From assembly GCA_965263285.1 (NCBI GenBank), contig CBDHHD010000004.1, forward strand, positions 310,001 through 374,000: a stretch of 64,000 nucleotides of DNA. The letters run 5' to 3'. The notes beneath the pieces are model-generated. The model did not search any database. It was not told where the DNA came from and worked only from the letters and a program-made list of their open reading frames with translations. Below are positions 56,052 through 64,000 of this stretch, in pieces. The number at the start of each line of letters is the position of its first letter. Position 1 is the stretch's first letter. The position numbers and the translations under genes were made by a program. The DNA comes from JASGCP01 sp965263285 (GTDB lineage Bacteria; Bacteroidota; Bacteroidia; Chitinophagales; Chitinophagaceae).

Positions 56052-56717
56052 ATGAGTTATAAAGAAAAAGGCGAATTTATATGGACGAGTTTTAGCGATC
56101 TAATGATTAGTTTGTTTTGTATTATGTTATTTTTATATGTAATTAGTTTTTTAGAAATGCGTAATAGAGAAATAAGAATAGAAGAGCAAAGAAGAGCAAC
56201 AGAAAAACAGGTACAAGAGATAAAAGATATTGCTACTGCTGTTCAGCATTTAGATAAAAGATATTTTCAATACAACGAACAGTATAAACGATATTCTCTA
56301 ACACAACGCATTAATTTTGAAGTGCAATCTTCTATTGTAGAATCTCAGTATATACCATATTTGTTGGCAATGGGTAAATCTTTACAAGATAGTATATTAG
56401 CGTTACAACAAAGATTCTATGACAAAAAAATTAGTTATTTGGTTGTAATAGAAGGAATGGCGTCTAAAGATAGTTATAAAAATAATGATCAATTAAGTTA
56501 TAGTCGAGCCTTGGCTATTTATAAGCTTTGGGTACAAAATGGCATTATGAATCATTTTACCCCTCCTGAGTTATGTGAAATTCAGATATCAGGATCGGGT
56601 ATACGAGGTATTGGTAGGAATACAATAGATGAATGGTTAAATCAACAAATTCTTATTCAAGTAATTCCTAAAATTAATTTCAATGATCTATTAAGCGCAC
56701 CAACAAATAATAATTAA
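56052..56717 (+). CDS. MotB/OmpA-like protein with one N-terminal membrane segment
   Basis: 221 residues. FIWTSFSDLMISLFCIMLFLYVI (split over residues 9-31) is the N-terminal anchor found in MotB-like and ZorB-like proteins, with the conserved Asp in FSDLM that carries protons in such stators. A charged helical stretch (35-75) follows, then an OmpA-like region at about 135-205 (VVIEGMASKD, LSYSRALAIYKLW, QISGSGIRG, NQQILIQVIP) that would bind peptidoglycan or a related wall component. It overlaps in spacing with neighbours (30 bp and 3 bp), placing it in the same operon as its MotA-like partner. Confidence 0.78.
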   Translation: MSYKEKGEFIWTSFSDLMISLFCIMLFLYVISFLEMRNREIRIEEQRRATEKQVQEIKDIATAVQHLDKRYFQYNEQYKRYSLTQRINFEVQSSIVESQYIPYLLAMGKSLQDSILALQQRFYDKKISYLVVIEGMASKDSYKNNDQLSYSRALAIYKLWVQNGIMNHFTPPELCEIQISGSGIRGIGRNTIDEWLNQQILIQVIPKINFNDLLSAPTNNN

Positions 56718-56720
56718 AAT

Positions 56721-57503
56721 ATGAAAAAATTATCTTTAATGCATGTAATGCTACAAGCAATTGTATTAGGGTTATTGCTTTCTTGCAATAATTTTGCTCG
56801 TTCTGGACACATGCCTGATCCATCGCAACAAGGTTATACAACAGCACAAGGAGAAAATAATGATAGCAACACACCTAATAACTCCACCAACAATAACAAT
56901 AGCCAGTTAAATGCGGTTACTAATAATAACAATGCAAACAGCAACAATGGGAATTCAAACAGTGTTGCAAATAACAGTATGAACAATAGTTCAAACAGTG
57001 CTGCAAATAACAACCCCAATAATAGTGCAAACAACAATGCCAATAGTAGTAATGCAAGTAATAGTGAAAATGGTGCTATCACCAATATCGATAATACCAA
57101 TAGCACAAATAATGATGGTTCTACAGAGATTCACATGAAAAATATAGGAGGAGTGTATCAAATCACTGCATTAATAAATGGCGAACCTGTTCAATTTATT
57201 TTTGATACAGGTGCTAGTGATGTTACTATTAGTGATGTAGAAGCTGCCTTTTTATATAAACAAGGTAAATTGACTGACTCTAATTTTATTGGTAAAACGC
57301 AGTATCAGGTAGCCAATGGAGATTATGGAGAAGGAGATCATATTTTCTTTGATAATTTCACAGTTGGTGGATTAACTTTGCATCATGTAGAAGCAACCAT
57401 TATTCATAACCCTCATGTAGATTGCTTATTAGGTGAGTCTTTTTTATCTAAATTAGGGAAAGTAACTATCGATTATAAAAATTCTACTATCACACTTAAA
57501 TAA
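56721..57503 (+). CDS. Lipoprotein with Asn-rich linker and retropepsin-like aspartic protease domain
   Basis: 260 residues. Lipoprotein signal ending LGLLLSC with Cys22. Residues about 45-135 are almost only Asn, Ser, Ala and Thr, a flexible spacer built of imperfect repeats. From residue 145 a clan AA aspartic protease domain: FIFDTGASDVTI (catalytic Asp about 162), a flap region around QVANGDYGEG, and the closing CLLGESFLSKLGKVTIDY. Such single-domain proteases act as dimers. The lipid anchor places it on an envelope membrane, with the domain held away by the spacer; its substrate is unknown, perhaps one of the operon's own exported proteins. Starts 3 bp after the MotB-like gene. Confidence 0.8.
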   Translation: MKKLSLMHVMLQAIVLGLLLSCNNFARSGHMPDPSQQGYTTAQGENNDSNTPNNSTNNNNSQLNAVTNNNNANSNNGNSNSVANNSMNNSSNSAANNNPNNSANNNANSSNASNSENGAITNIDNTNSTNNDGSTEIHMKNIGGVYQITALINGEPVQFIFDTGASDVTISDVEAAFLYKQGKLTDSNFIGKTQYQVANGDYGEGDHIFFDNFTVGGLTLHHVEATIIHNPHVDCLLGESFLSKLGKVTIDYKNSTITLK

Positions 57504-57509
57504 TTTTAT

Positions 57510-57893
57510 ATGATTAAAAAAGTTTTATTTCTTTTAATGACTATTACATTATTGAGCTGTTCTAACCGCCCCGAGAATGTAGAACAAAGTTTAAATGATT
57601 TTGTTAATAAAACACAACAAAACGCTTCTTCTTATAATGAGGGTGATTGGAAAAAATCAAACAAAGAGCTAAATGAATATCTGAATAAGTTGAATGGCAA
57701 GCCTATGAGTGATAGCTTGCGTAGCCAAATAAATGCAATTATTGGAAGATATAGGGGATTGCAAATAAAAGCAGGGATACAAGAGTTTAAGTCTGGTTTG
57801 CAAGATTTGATGGAGCAAACAAAAAGTGCTATACAAACTTTAACAGATTCTACTACAAATTCGGGGCAAGGGCAAGACAATGAAAATAATTAA
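57510..57893 (+). CDS. Small lipoprotein, helical
   Basis: 127 residues. Lipoprotein signal peptide ending TLLSC with Cys17. The remainder is hydrophilic and mostly helical by composition (EQSLNDFVNKTQQNA, LKDL-like heptads around residues 85-110), ending in a Gln/Asn-rich tail. No family recognised beyond a general resemblance to short Bacteroidota lipoproteins. Six bp after the protease gene, so translated from the same transcript. Confidence 0.7.
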   Translation: MIKKVLFLLMTITLLSCSNRPENVEQSLNDFVNKTQQNASSYNEGDWKKSNKELNEYLNKLNGKPMSDSLRSQINAIIGRYRGLQIKAGIQEFKSGLQDLMEQTKSAIQTLTDSTTNSGQGQDNENN

Positions 57894-57925
57894 ATATGTA
57901 ATTTCTTAACTATAAAATACACACA

Positions 57926-58180
57926 ATGAATAACATTAAATATCTAAATAGTGTTTTAACTATTATTGCTATTTGTCTTATTTTAATAACATTTGCAATA
58001 ACAGGAATTATACCCAAAGCAAATGCCAATTCAACTTCAAAGCAATATGTTTCACTACCTGTTAATAGCGATGGAACAATCAATGTAAGACTAAAAAATA
58101 ATACCGTAGATGTAAATATTGAAAGTGTTAATGGATATGATATATATGGTAGGGCAGTGCCAGTTACTACGGGGAACTAA
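57926..58180 (+). CDS. Small exported or membrane-anchored protein
   Basis: 84 residues. One hydrophobic segment (about residues 8-30) followed by KANANSTS, which could be a signal-peptidase site after ANA, then a short beta-rich stretch (YVSLPVNSDGTINVRL, VDVNIESVNGYDIYG). Last gene of the operon; the next gene converges from the other strand 110 bp away. Function unknown. Confidence 0.65.
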   Translation: MNNIKYLNSVLTIIAICLILITFAITGIIPKANANSTSKQYVSLPVNSDGTINVRLKNNTVDVNIESVNGYDIYGRAVPVTTGN

Positions 58181-58290
58181 AAGATAATCTATATGGAGCA
58201 ATAAGAATGCTACTTTATTTTATATACAAAATTAAATAACACTTTCCATACTTATTTTATCGTGGTGCCTAAAGAATTCCTTTCCTCCCT

Positions 58291-59112
58291 CTACTTCTCC
58301 TGTATAGATATATTAACAGGAGCTCCTATGTTCATGGTATTTCGGGTTTGGGTATTTGATAGAGAGTCTATTAAATAGGGCGGGGGTTCTTGTTTTGAGA
58401 TAAAAGCGCGGGTGCTATCAATAGGGGTAACTAAATTGCTTGAGTCTGCAAAGGAAACAGTGCCAATGGATATACCTAGGCTAAGTAGATATTGCTGTGC
58501 TTGTATAAGTCCCATGCCAATTAAATTAGGAACATTCATAACACTATCTCCTAAACCATTCCCTACTACTAATGATATTTTTGATGCAAAGGGTAATAAG
58601 GCGCCCTGATAGATACTATTCCCTTGATAGGTTTGTTGTAGCACATTTCCTTTTGATATGTCTGTTACATAACTAACATCGCCTATGTTTAAACCAATAT
58701 TTTGTAATGTTTGTTGAGCACTTTGTAATGAAAAACCAACTAAATTAGGAACTTCTATTAATGGAGGAGTGGGTCTATTAATAGTGATAAATACATCTCG
58801 TCCTTCTTTTACTAATTCTCCAGCTTGGGGAGATTGGTTGATGATAGATAGTTTAGGAAGTTTAGGATTATAAGAAGAGTCTATTGTGCTTATTACAAAA
58901 CCTTTGTTTTGTAGCATTTGTATTGCTATTGATGCGTCTTGATTAATCAAGTTAGGCATGGTAACAATATTATTATGCTGGGTCATATAAGGTAGTGTAT
59001 AAAAAAAAGCAGTAATAAGTATAAAAGTAATCACTACAATAAATGCAGTGTTTATTAATAGTAATTTAAATCCTTTTTTTTCTGTGAGTTTACCTTTATT
59101 CTTTTTTGTCAT
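58291..59112 (-). CDS. PASTA-domain membrane protein
   Basis: 273 residues. Short cytoplasmic N-terminus rich in Lys, one membrane segment (about 14-37), then three PASTA repeats (about 43-110, 112-182 and 190-271), each with the VPNLxGxxxxxAxxxLxxxGL pattern (MPNLINQDASIAIQ, VPNLVGFSLQSAQQ, VPNLIGMGLIQAQQ). No kinase domain is attached, as is usual for such proteins in Bacteroidota. PASTA domains bind muropeptides or other wall parts. Divergent from ruvA. A TATTTTTG box on the minus strand at 59127-59134 may be its promoter element. Confidence 0.88.
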   Translation of the reverse strand: MTKKNKGKLTEKKGFKLLLINTAFIVVITFILITAFFYTLPYMTQHNNIVTMPNLINQDASIAIQMLQNKGFVISTIDSSYNPKLPKLSIINQSPQAGELVKEGRDVFITINRPTPPLIEVPNLVGFSLQSAQQTLQNIGLNIGDVSYVTDISKGNVLQQTYQGNSIYQGALLPFASKISLVVGNGLGDSVMNVPNLIGMGLIQAQQYLLSLGISIGTVSFADSSNLVTPIDSTRAFISKQEPPPYLIDSLSNTQTRNTMNIGAPVNISIQEK

Positions 59113-59193
59113 AGTAAGCGAAAGTACAAAAATATAAAATTAAATATTCCTTTGTTTTTTTTCTTGTTTTACAAATGCGAATAATGGAATAAA

Positions 59194-59434
59194 TTGAAAA
59201 TTGAAAGTTGAAAATTGAAAATTATTTCGACTAAATCCTTTTTTTAGGTGGGACATTAATTGTTGAATAAATTTGTTGAATAAATATAAACAGAAATAAG
59301 CTTAAATCCTTTTTTAAGCTGCTAAGAGAAATACAGTTGTAGCTAATTAGTTAAATCAATAGGTTTAATTAAGTGTATTCATGATCGAATAATTATAAGT
59401 ATGTAAATAACAATTTTCAACTTTCAATTTTCAA
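59194..59434. repeat. 24-bp inverted repeats of 7-bp period, 193 bp apart
   Basis: 59194-59217 (TTGAAAATTGAAAGTTGAAA and on) is the exact reverse complement of 59411-59434. The heptamer is the same as in the A-domain tracts of the NRPS gene. Confidence 0.7.
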
Positions 59435-59484
59435 CCCGAGTAGTTACAATAAGTTTAATTATTTTTTTTAACATTATTATATTG

Positions 59485-59519
59485 TTTTGTTAAAATTACA
59501 ATAAATTGTATTAAATTTG
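59485..59519 (+). promoter_or_regulatory. Promoter of ruvA (TTTTG, 22 bp, TAAATTTG)
   Basis: TAAATTTG at 59512-59519 fits TAnnTTTG; TTTTG at 59485-59489 is the upstream element at slightly long spacing. It precedes the ruvA ATG at 59544 by 24 bp and shows that the TTG at 59517 is not the start codon. Confidence 0.5.
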
Positions 59520-59543
59520 AAATTATTTACATCTTTGTTTAAC

Positions 59544-60134
59544 ATGTATTATTCTATTGATGGTTTATTTGTTGCTAAAAGTCCTACTAAACTGGTTATA
59601 GATAATCATGGGATGGGCTATGAAATACAAATTAGTTTATATACTTATTCACAGATACAAGATAAAGATAGGGGAGCCTTATATATCTATTTACATATTA
59701 ATGATAATGCACATACGCTGTATGGTTTTAATACACTAGAAGAGAAAGAGCTTTTTTTACAGCTCATAAGCGTATCGGGGGTAGGGGCAAGTACAGCAAG
59801 AATGATGTTATCGGGCATGCAACCCAATGAATTAATAAAAGCAATTACCCATCAGCAGGTAAAAGAATTGGAGAAAATTAAAGGAATTGGGAAAAAAACA
59901 GCCGAGAGGTTGATTGTAGAATTGCGAGATAAATTACAAAAGTCAATAACAATGCCCACTACTCCATGGGTAGGAAAACAAGAAAACAATATCAAAGCAG
60001 ATGCCATACAAGCACTAATGGCATTAGGCATTTCAAAGGCAGATGCAGATCGTTCAGTTCAAAAAGCTTTGTCAACAATAGGAGATCAGTTTACATTAGA
60101 GCATTTGGTTAAAGTGAGTTTGCAATACATATAA
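59544..60134 (+). CDS. ruvA: Holliday junction branch migration protein RuvA
   Basis: 196 residues, usual for the family. I chose the ATG at 59544 (MYYSIDGLFVAKSPTKLVID), because RuvA proteins start with this OB-fold strand; the upstream TTG at 59517 lies in the promoter. Domain I is the OB fold (1-65), domain II has two helix-hairpin-helix motifs (LISVSGVGASTARMML at about 78-93 and LEKIKGIGKKTAERLI at about 110-125), domain III (about 150-196) is the RuvB-binding three-helix bundle (ADAIQALMALGISKADADR). Tetramers clamp Holliday junctions and load RuvB. sprA follows 46 bp on, the gene order known from other Bacteroidota. Confidence 0.97.
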   Translation: MYYSIDGLFVAKSPTKLVIDNHGMGYEIQISLYTYSQIQDKDRGALYIYLHINDNAHTLYGFNTLEEKELFLQLISVSGVGASTARMMLSGMQPNELIKAITHQQVKELEKIKGIGKKTAERLIVELRDKLQKSITMPTTPWVGKQENNIKADAIQALMALGISKADADRSVQKALSTIGDQFTLEHLVKVSLQYI

Positions 60135-60180
60135 ATTATTATTAGATTATTACTACTTATTACTTTTTTTTCTTATTACT

Positions 60181-63100
60181 ATGTTTAATGATTATAGAAG
60201 GAATATATTATTAATGGTATGTTTTTTATATGGATTTTCTTCCTGTGCCTTTGCACAAAAAAAGATGCCTGCCTATAAGCTCAAATATCCTTTTCAAGAT
60301 ACACGAGGGGCACTTATTACGAGTCCTTCAAATAATCCTTTTGGTTTTGATACCAGCGTTATAAAAAACAAAATACAATATGATAGGCAGAAAAATGAAT
60401 ATCATATTCAGGAGACTATAGGCAATACAATGTACAGATATCCTACCATTTTGTCGTATGATGATTTTTTAACCTTACAAGCACAAGAGCAACAAGCAGA
60501 TTATTTCAGAGAAAGAGGAGCTACCTTATCTGCTTTAAATAGAAAAACAAATATTCCAAGGTTTAGGGTGGTAGATAGACTGTTTAATAGAATATTCGGA
60601 GTAGGTCCCGATGGCTTTAAGGTTAAAATAAAATTACAAGGTACGGTAGATATTATTATGGGATATCAGGGTCAATATGTAAAAAATCCTACCATACCTG
60701 AAACAGCAAGAAGAAGTGGTGGATTTAATTTTAATCTTAATACCAATATTCAAGCCAACGCACAAATAGGGCAGAAATTATCTTTACCTATTAATTATAA
60801 TACCCTTAGTAATTTTAATTTCCAAAATCAAATCAAATTAGATTATAGAGGAGGGCGAGAGGAGATTATTAAATATGTAAAAGCAGGTAATATTTCTTGG
60901 CAATCGAAGGGGAGCTTAATTCCTTCTACACAAAGTTTATTTGGCGTGTCTACACAATTGCAATTTGGAAGAGTAACCATCACAGCTACAGTAGCTAATC
61001 AACAATCATCTACACAAAATGTAGGGTTACAAGGAGGTAATTCCATTACACCATTTAATAAAAAATTAGATGATTATGATGAAAACAGAAACTTCTTACT
61101 ATCGCAGTATTTTAGAAATAATTTTAATAGCGCTATGTCAAATTTGCCTATTGTAAATAGCTTAGTGCAAATTCAACGAATAGAAGTATGGGTAACTAAC
61201 CGTACAGGCGCTACTAACAATGTACGACCTATTGTTGCATTTACAGATATGGGCGAAAGCAGTCCTCAAAATCTTGTTAATGTGCCTTTACAAGCTAATG
61301 CGTTGCCTAACAACCAAGCTAATAATTTGTATAATTTTCTAATAGCTAATCAAAATAATAGAAATTTAAATACGGTCATTCCGAATCTGGTAAGCAGAGG
61401 ATTGTCGCAGGTAGATGACTATGAACCAACCTATGCCAGGTTATTGTCTCCTAGTGAATATTTTTTTAATCCTACGGTAGGTTTTTTGTGTTTAAATGCT
61501 CAATTGCAACCTAATGATGTATTAGGAGTAGCCTTTCAATATACATATAACGGCCGTGTGTATCAAGTAGGGGAGTTTTCGCAAGATGTGCCTAATGATA
61601 CGGCAAGTGGTATTCAAAAAGTATTGTTTGTAAAAATGCTAAAAGCTACTTCACAGCGTCCTGCTAATCCACAAAATCCAAATAGAAAATTATGGTTGTT
61701 AATGATGAAGAATGTATATTCGCTGGGAGTAGGAGCCATTCAAAAAAAAGATTTTAGATTTGATATTTTATATAACCAACCTAATGGTGGGATAAAAAGA
61801 TATTTGCCTGTTACAAACTCCAATTATACGGGACTAGCTTTACTTCGTATTCTAAATTTAGATCGACTCAATAACAATAACGATCCTCAGCCAGATGGTA
61901 TTTTTGATTTTGTAGATAGTTTTACCGTTATTTCTTCTATGGGGAGAGTTATTTTCCCCGTATTAGAACCCTTTGGGAGAAGTTTAGATTCTATTGCCTT
62001 CCAGGGTATTCCCTTACAAATTCGACAAAATTATATATATCTCCCATTATATGATTCTATTAAAGCAGTGGCGCAGACCTTTGCTAATTTAGATAGGTTT
62101 TCAGCTACAGGCCAAGTGCGTGGATCAGGGGGAGGAGAGATTTATTTAGGGGGATTTAATATTCCTCCAGGTAGCGTAACTGTTACCGCAGGGGGACAGT
62201 TGCTACAAGAAGGATCAGATTATGTGATTGACTATAATTTAGGATCATTAAAAATATTAAACCAAGGTATTATTGATGCGGGCGTGCCTGTAAATGTACA
62301 GTTTGAAAATAATGCTACTTTTGGAACACAACAGAAAAATTTTCTTGGCTTTAGAATCGATTATTTTGCTAGTAGAAAACTTGTATTAGGAGGTACCATT
62401 GTGCAATTGGCAGAACGGCCTTATTTTAATAAAGTAAATTATGGAGATGATCCTATTAAAAATACGATGTATGGTTTAGATTTTGATTATCATACGAGTT
62501 TGCCAGGACTTACTTATTTGTTAAATCATTTGCCATATAATTCATTCACGGCACCAAGCACATTACATGCCTTTGGTGAAGGCGCTTATCTACAATCAGG
62601 TCATGCCTCACAAATTGGAGTAGGGAATAGTGGCACTGTGTATATTGATGACTTTGAAAATAGCACCAGCAATATTGACTTACGATATCCATCTGTATCT
62701 TGGGTATTGTCGTCTACACCAGCAAGTTTTCCAGAATCACAATATTTGAATGATTTACGATATGGATATAATAGAGCACGATTAGCTTGGTATTCAGTAG
62801 AACCCGCTTTGCAGGATAAAACCAATATTACCAATCCCTTGCGTACTAATTTAGCTGCATTGAGCGACCCGAGATCACGACAAGTGCTTACGCAACAGTT
62901 ATATCCTCAACAAACTATTCAGCCTTCTGATATTGTTACCCAAACATTAGATGTGGCTTATTATCCTTCAGATCCAGGACCATATAATTTTCAAACAGAC
63001 CCCGCTCAAATTAATGGAAATGATAAATTTATTAATCCTTCTACTAAATGGGGCGGTATGATGCGTGCTTTACAACAAACAGATTTCGAAACAAATAATA

Positions 63101-64000
63101 TTCAGTATGTAGAGTTTTTTATACAAGATCCTTTTATTCTTAACCCTAATAGTACAGGGGGTAAGTTGATAATGGATTTAGGACTTATTAGTGAAGATAT
63201 TTTAAAAGACGGGAAGCGATCTTATGAGCAAGGATTGCCTACTCCTACCATTCCTGCCCAAGTAGATACTACTACGGTTTGGGGACAAGTGCCTTTAAAT
63301 CCTGTTTCTGTTACTCGATCATTTAGTAATGCAGCAGGCGATCGCCCTTATCAAGATGTAGGATTAGATGGATTAAGTGATGTGCAAGAAAGAGTTAAGT
63401 TTCGCCCCTATCTTAATCAACTTAGTAATATATTTGGTCCTAATGCAACGATTACTTTATTGCGCAATATTGATCCTTCTAATGATGACTATGTTTGGTA
63501 TAGAGATCCAAGCTATGATGCCATGAATGCAACGATATTAAATAGATATAAATATTATAGTAATCCAGAAGGCAACTCTCCTATTGCATCGTCAACAGCT
63601 AATACACAGCTCACCCCTGCAGCTACTTTATTTCCCGACGATGAAGATGTTGACGGAGACGGAATTCTTAACCAAGTAGATCAGTATTATGAGTATGAAA
63701 TTAATCTACAGCCGGGAATGGGAGTAGGTACAAATCCCTATATTACTGATAAGAGAGTAGTAAATTATACCGCAGCCGACGGAACCGCCAGAACAGAGAA
63801 TTGGTATATTTTTAGAGTGCCTATTAGTTCTTATGCAAGCAAAGTAGGGAATGTAAATGACTTTCGATCTATGCGACATATGAGAATGTATTTAACAGGT
63901 TTTACCGATTCGGTTGTATTGCGATTTGCAGAATTAAATCTTGTAAGAAATGTATGGAGAACATTTACTTTTTCGGTAGATACAACAGGTAATTATGTAC
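60181..64000 (+). CDS. sprA: Type IX secretion outer-membrane translocon SprA, 5' part
   Basis: The frame is open from the ATG at 60181 to the window end (1273 codons; the family has about 2400 residues), so the 3' half is missing. Signal peptide up to about CAFA-QKK (residues 1-26). Family sequence is clear: NIPRFRVVDRLFNRIFGVGP, VKIKLQGTVDIIMGYQGQ, VKAGNISWQSKGSLIPSTQSLFG, and, further on, GSVYIDDFENS-like VYIDDFENSTSNIDLRYPS. SprA (Sov in Porphyromonas) forms the 36-strand barrel through which cargo with C-terminal sorting domains leaves, used in gliding motility and secretion. Downstream of ruvA with a 46-bp gap; no separate promoter was recognised. Confidence 0.96.
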   Translation, partial: MFNDYRRNILLMVCFLYGFSSCAFAQKKMPAYKLKYPFQDTRGALITSPSNNPFGFDTSVIKNKIQYDRQKNEYHIQETIGNTMYRYPTILSYDDFLTLQAQEQQADYFRERGATLSALNRKTNIPRFRVVDRLFNRIFGVGPDGFKVKIKLQGTVDIIMGYQGQYVKNPTIPETARRSGGFNFNLNTNIQANAQIGQKLSLPINYNTLSNFNFQNQIKLDYRGGREEIIKYVKAGNISWQSKGSLIPSTQSLFGVSTQLQFGRVTITATVANQQSSTQNVGLQGGNSITPFNKKLDDYDENRNFLLSQYFRNNFNSAMSNLPIVNSLVQIQRIEVWVTNRTGATNNVRPIVAFTDMGESSPQNLVNVPLQANALPNNQANNLYNFLIANQNNRNLNTVIPNLVSRGLSQVDDYEPTYARLLSPSEYFFNPTVGFLCLNAQLQPNDVLGVAFQYTYNGRVYQVGEFSQDVPNDTASGIQKVLFVKMLKATSQRPANPQNPNRKLWLLMMKNVYSLGVGAIQKKDFRFDILYNQPNGGIKRYLPVTNSNYTGLALLRILNLDRLNNNNDPQPDGIFDFVDSFTVISSMGRVIFPVLEPFGRSLDSIAFQGIPLQIRQNYIYLPLYDSIKAVAQTFANLDRFSATGQVRGSGGGEIYLGGFNIPPGSVTVTAGGQLLQEGSDYVIDYNLGSLKILNQGIIDAGVPVNVQFENNATFGTQQKNFLGFRIDYFASRKLVLGGTIVQLAERPYFNKVNYGDDPIKNTMYGLDFDYHTSLPGLTYLLNHLPYNSFTAPSTLHAFGEGAYLQSGHASQIGVGNSGTVYIDDFENSTSNIDLRYPSVSWVLSSTPASFPESQYLNDLRYGYNRARLAWYSVEPALQDKTNITNPLRTNLAALSDPRSRQVLTQQLYPQQTIQPSDIVTQTLDVAYYPSDPGPYNFQTDPAQINGNDKFINPSTKWGGMMRALQQTDFETNNIQYVEFFIQDPFILNPNSTGGKLIMDLGLISEDILKDGKRSYEQGLPTPTIPAQVDTTTVWGQVPLNPVSVTRSFSNAAGDRPYQDVGLDGLSDVQERVKFRPYLNQLSNIFGPNATITLLRNIDPSNDDYVWYRDPSYDAMNATILNRYKYYSNPEGNSPIASSTANTQLTPAATLFPDDEDVDGDGILNQVDQYYEYEINLQPGMGVGTNPYITDKRVVNYTAADGTARTENWYIFRVPISSYASKVGNVNDFRSMRHMRMYLTGFTDSVVLRFAELNLVRNVWRTFTFSVDTTGNYV

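Larger units (their letters stand above)
59113..59543. other. Divergent intergenic region with inverted heptamer repeats
   Basis: 431 bp between the PASTA gene and ruvA. It contains the 24-bp perfect inverted pair 59194-59217 / 59411-59434 made of GAAAATT-type heptamers, a 13-bp direct repeat around TTGTTGAATAAAT (59258-59284), a hairpin AGCTTAAA/TTTAAGCT (59299-59306 with 59313-59320) and promoter elements for both genes. No coding frame or RNA gene was recognised. Confidence 0.6.

Noticed and set aside
56834..57106. Leu-rich 90-residue minus-strand frame opposite the Asn-rich lipoprotein
   Set aside because: Antisense reading of AAT/AAC repeats gives Leu/Val runs; this is a compositional artefact.
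47129..58290. Complete Zorya defence system
   Set aside because: Only ZorA/ZorB-like proteins are seen; no ZorC, ZorD helicase or ZorE nuclease, and the other genes are unrelated to Zorya.
59517..59519. TTG as start codon of ruvA
   Set aside because: It overlaps the TAAATTTG promoter element, and RuvA proteins begin at the MYYSIDG position (ATG at 59544).
1..64000. tRNA, rRNA or riboswitch genes
   Set aside because: I looked for cloverleaf-type arms with the TTCGA loop and for known aptamer cores in the intergenic regions and saw none; a covariance search was not possible.

Overview
The window is a single AT-rich stretch (roughly 30% GC by eye) from a member of the Bacteroidota. The lineage call rests on sprA (the type IX secretion outer-membrane translocon) directly behind ruvA at the right end, on promoters of the TAnnTTTG type, and on Bacteroidota-style lipoproteins. 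A Chitinophagia-like position is possible but cannot be fixed from the sequence alone.

Layout. (1) 1-972: the 3' end of a non-ribosomal peptide synthetase (NRPS) gene, carrier protein plus thioesterase, cut by the window edge. (2) 973-2401: transposon debris, namely a 14-bp IS481-like end, a decayed ISL3-family transposase, and a sharply bounded 553-bp palindromic MITE-like element with 24-bp terminal inverted repeats and an 8-bp target duplication. (3) 2402-46351: a 44-kb NRPS locus that reads as one 12-module assembly line ending in a thioesterase, but is cut into five open segments by four single-base frameshifts, all in its first half. The order is C-A-T | Cy-A-T | C-A-T | C-A-T-E | Cy-A-T | C-A-T | Cy-A(Ox)-T | C-A-T | C-A-T | C-A-T-E | Cy-A(Ox)-T | C-A-T-TE. 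Specificity residues read by eye suggest Gly, Cys, Gly, X, Cys, Ser, Cys, X, aromatic, Thr, Cys, Asp-like. Four cyclization domains and two inserted flavin oxidase domains point to a peptide with four thiazoline/thiazole rings and two D-residues, possibly N-acylated. (4) 46352-47944: ISL3-like terminus, a Bacteroidota promoter, and a complete IS481-family element (46646-47801) that interrupts a 47-codon reading frame. (5) 47945-58180: a co-directional eight-gene operon encoding a small membrane protein, a tubulin/FtsZ-like protein, a very large actin/Hsp70-type ATPase, a MotA/ExbB-like channel protein with a long cytoplasmic tail, a MotB/OmpA-like partner, an Asn-rich retropepsin lipoprotein, a second lipoprotein and a small exported or anchored protein. 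This combination does not match any defence or envelope system I can name and is the best candidate for an undescribed system. (6) 58291-64000: a PASTA-domain membrane protein (minus strand), then ruvA and sprA (plus strand, cut by the window edge).

The NRPS modules have been built by repeated duplication. Blocks of 2-4 kb recur almost unchanged, the substrate-selecting core of the adenylation domains has been swapped inside constant flanks, and every non-Cys adenylation domain carries two 7-bp-period repeat tracts, one of which also occurs in an intergenic region. The same mosaic structure makes the locus prone to assembly error, so the frameshifts must be checked against raw reads before the cluster is called broken.
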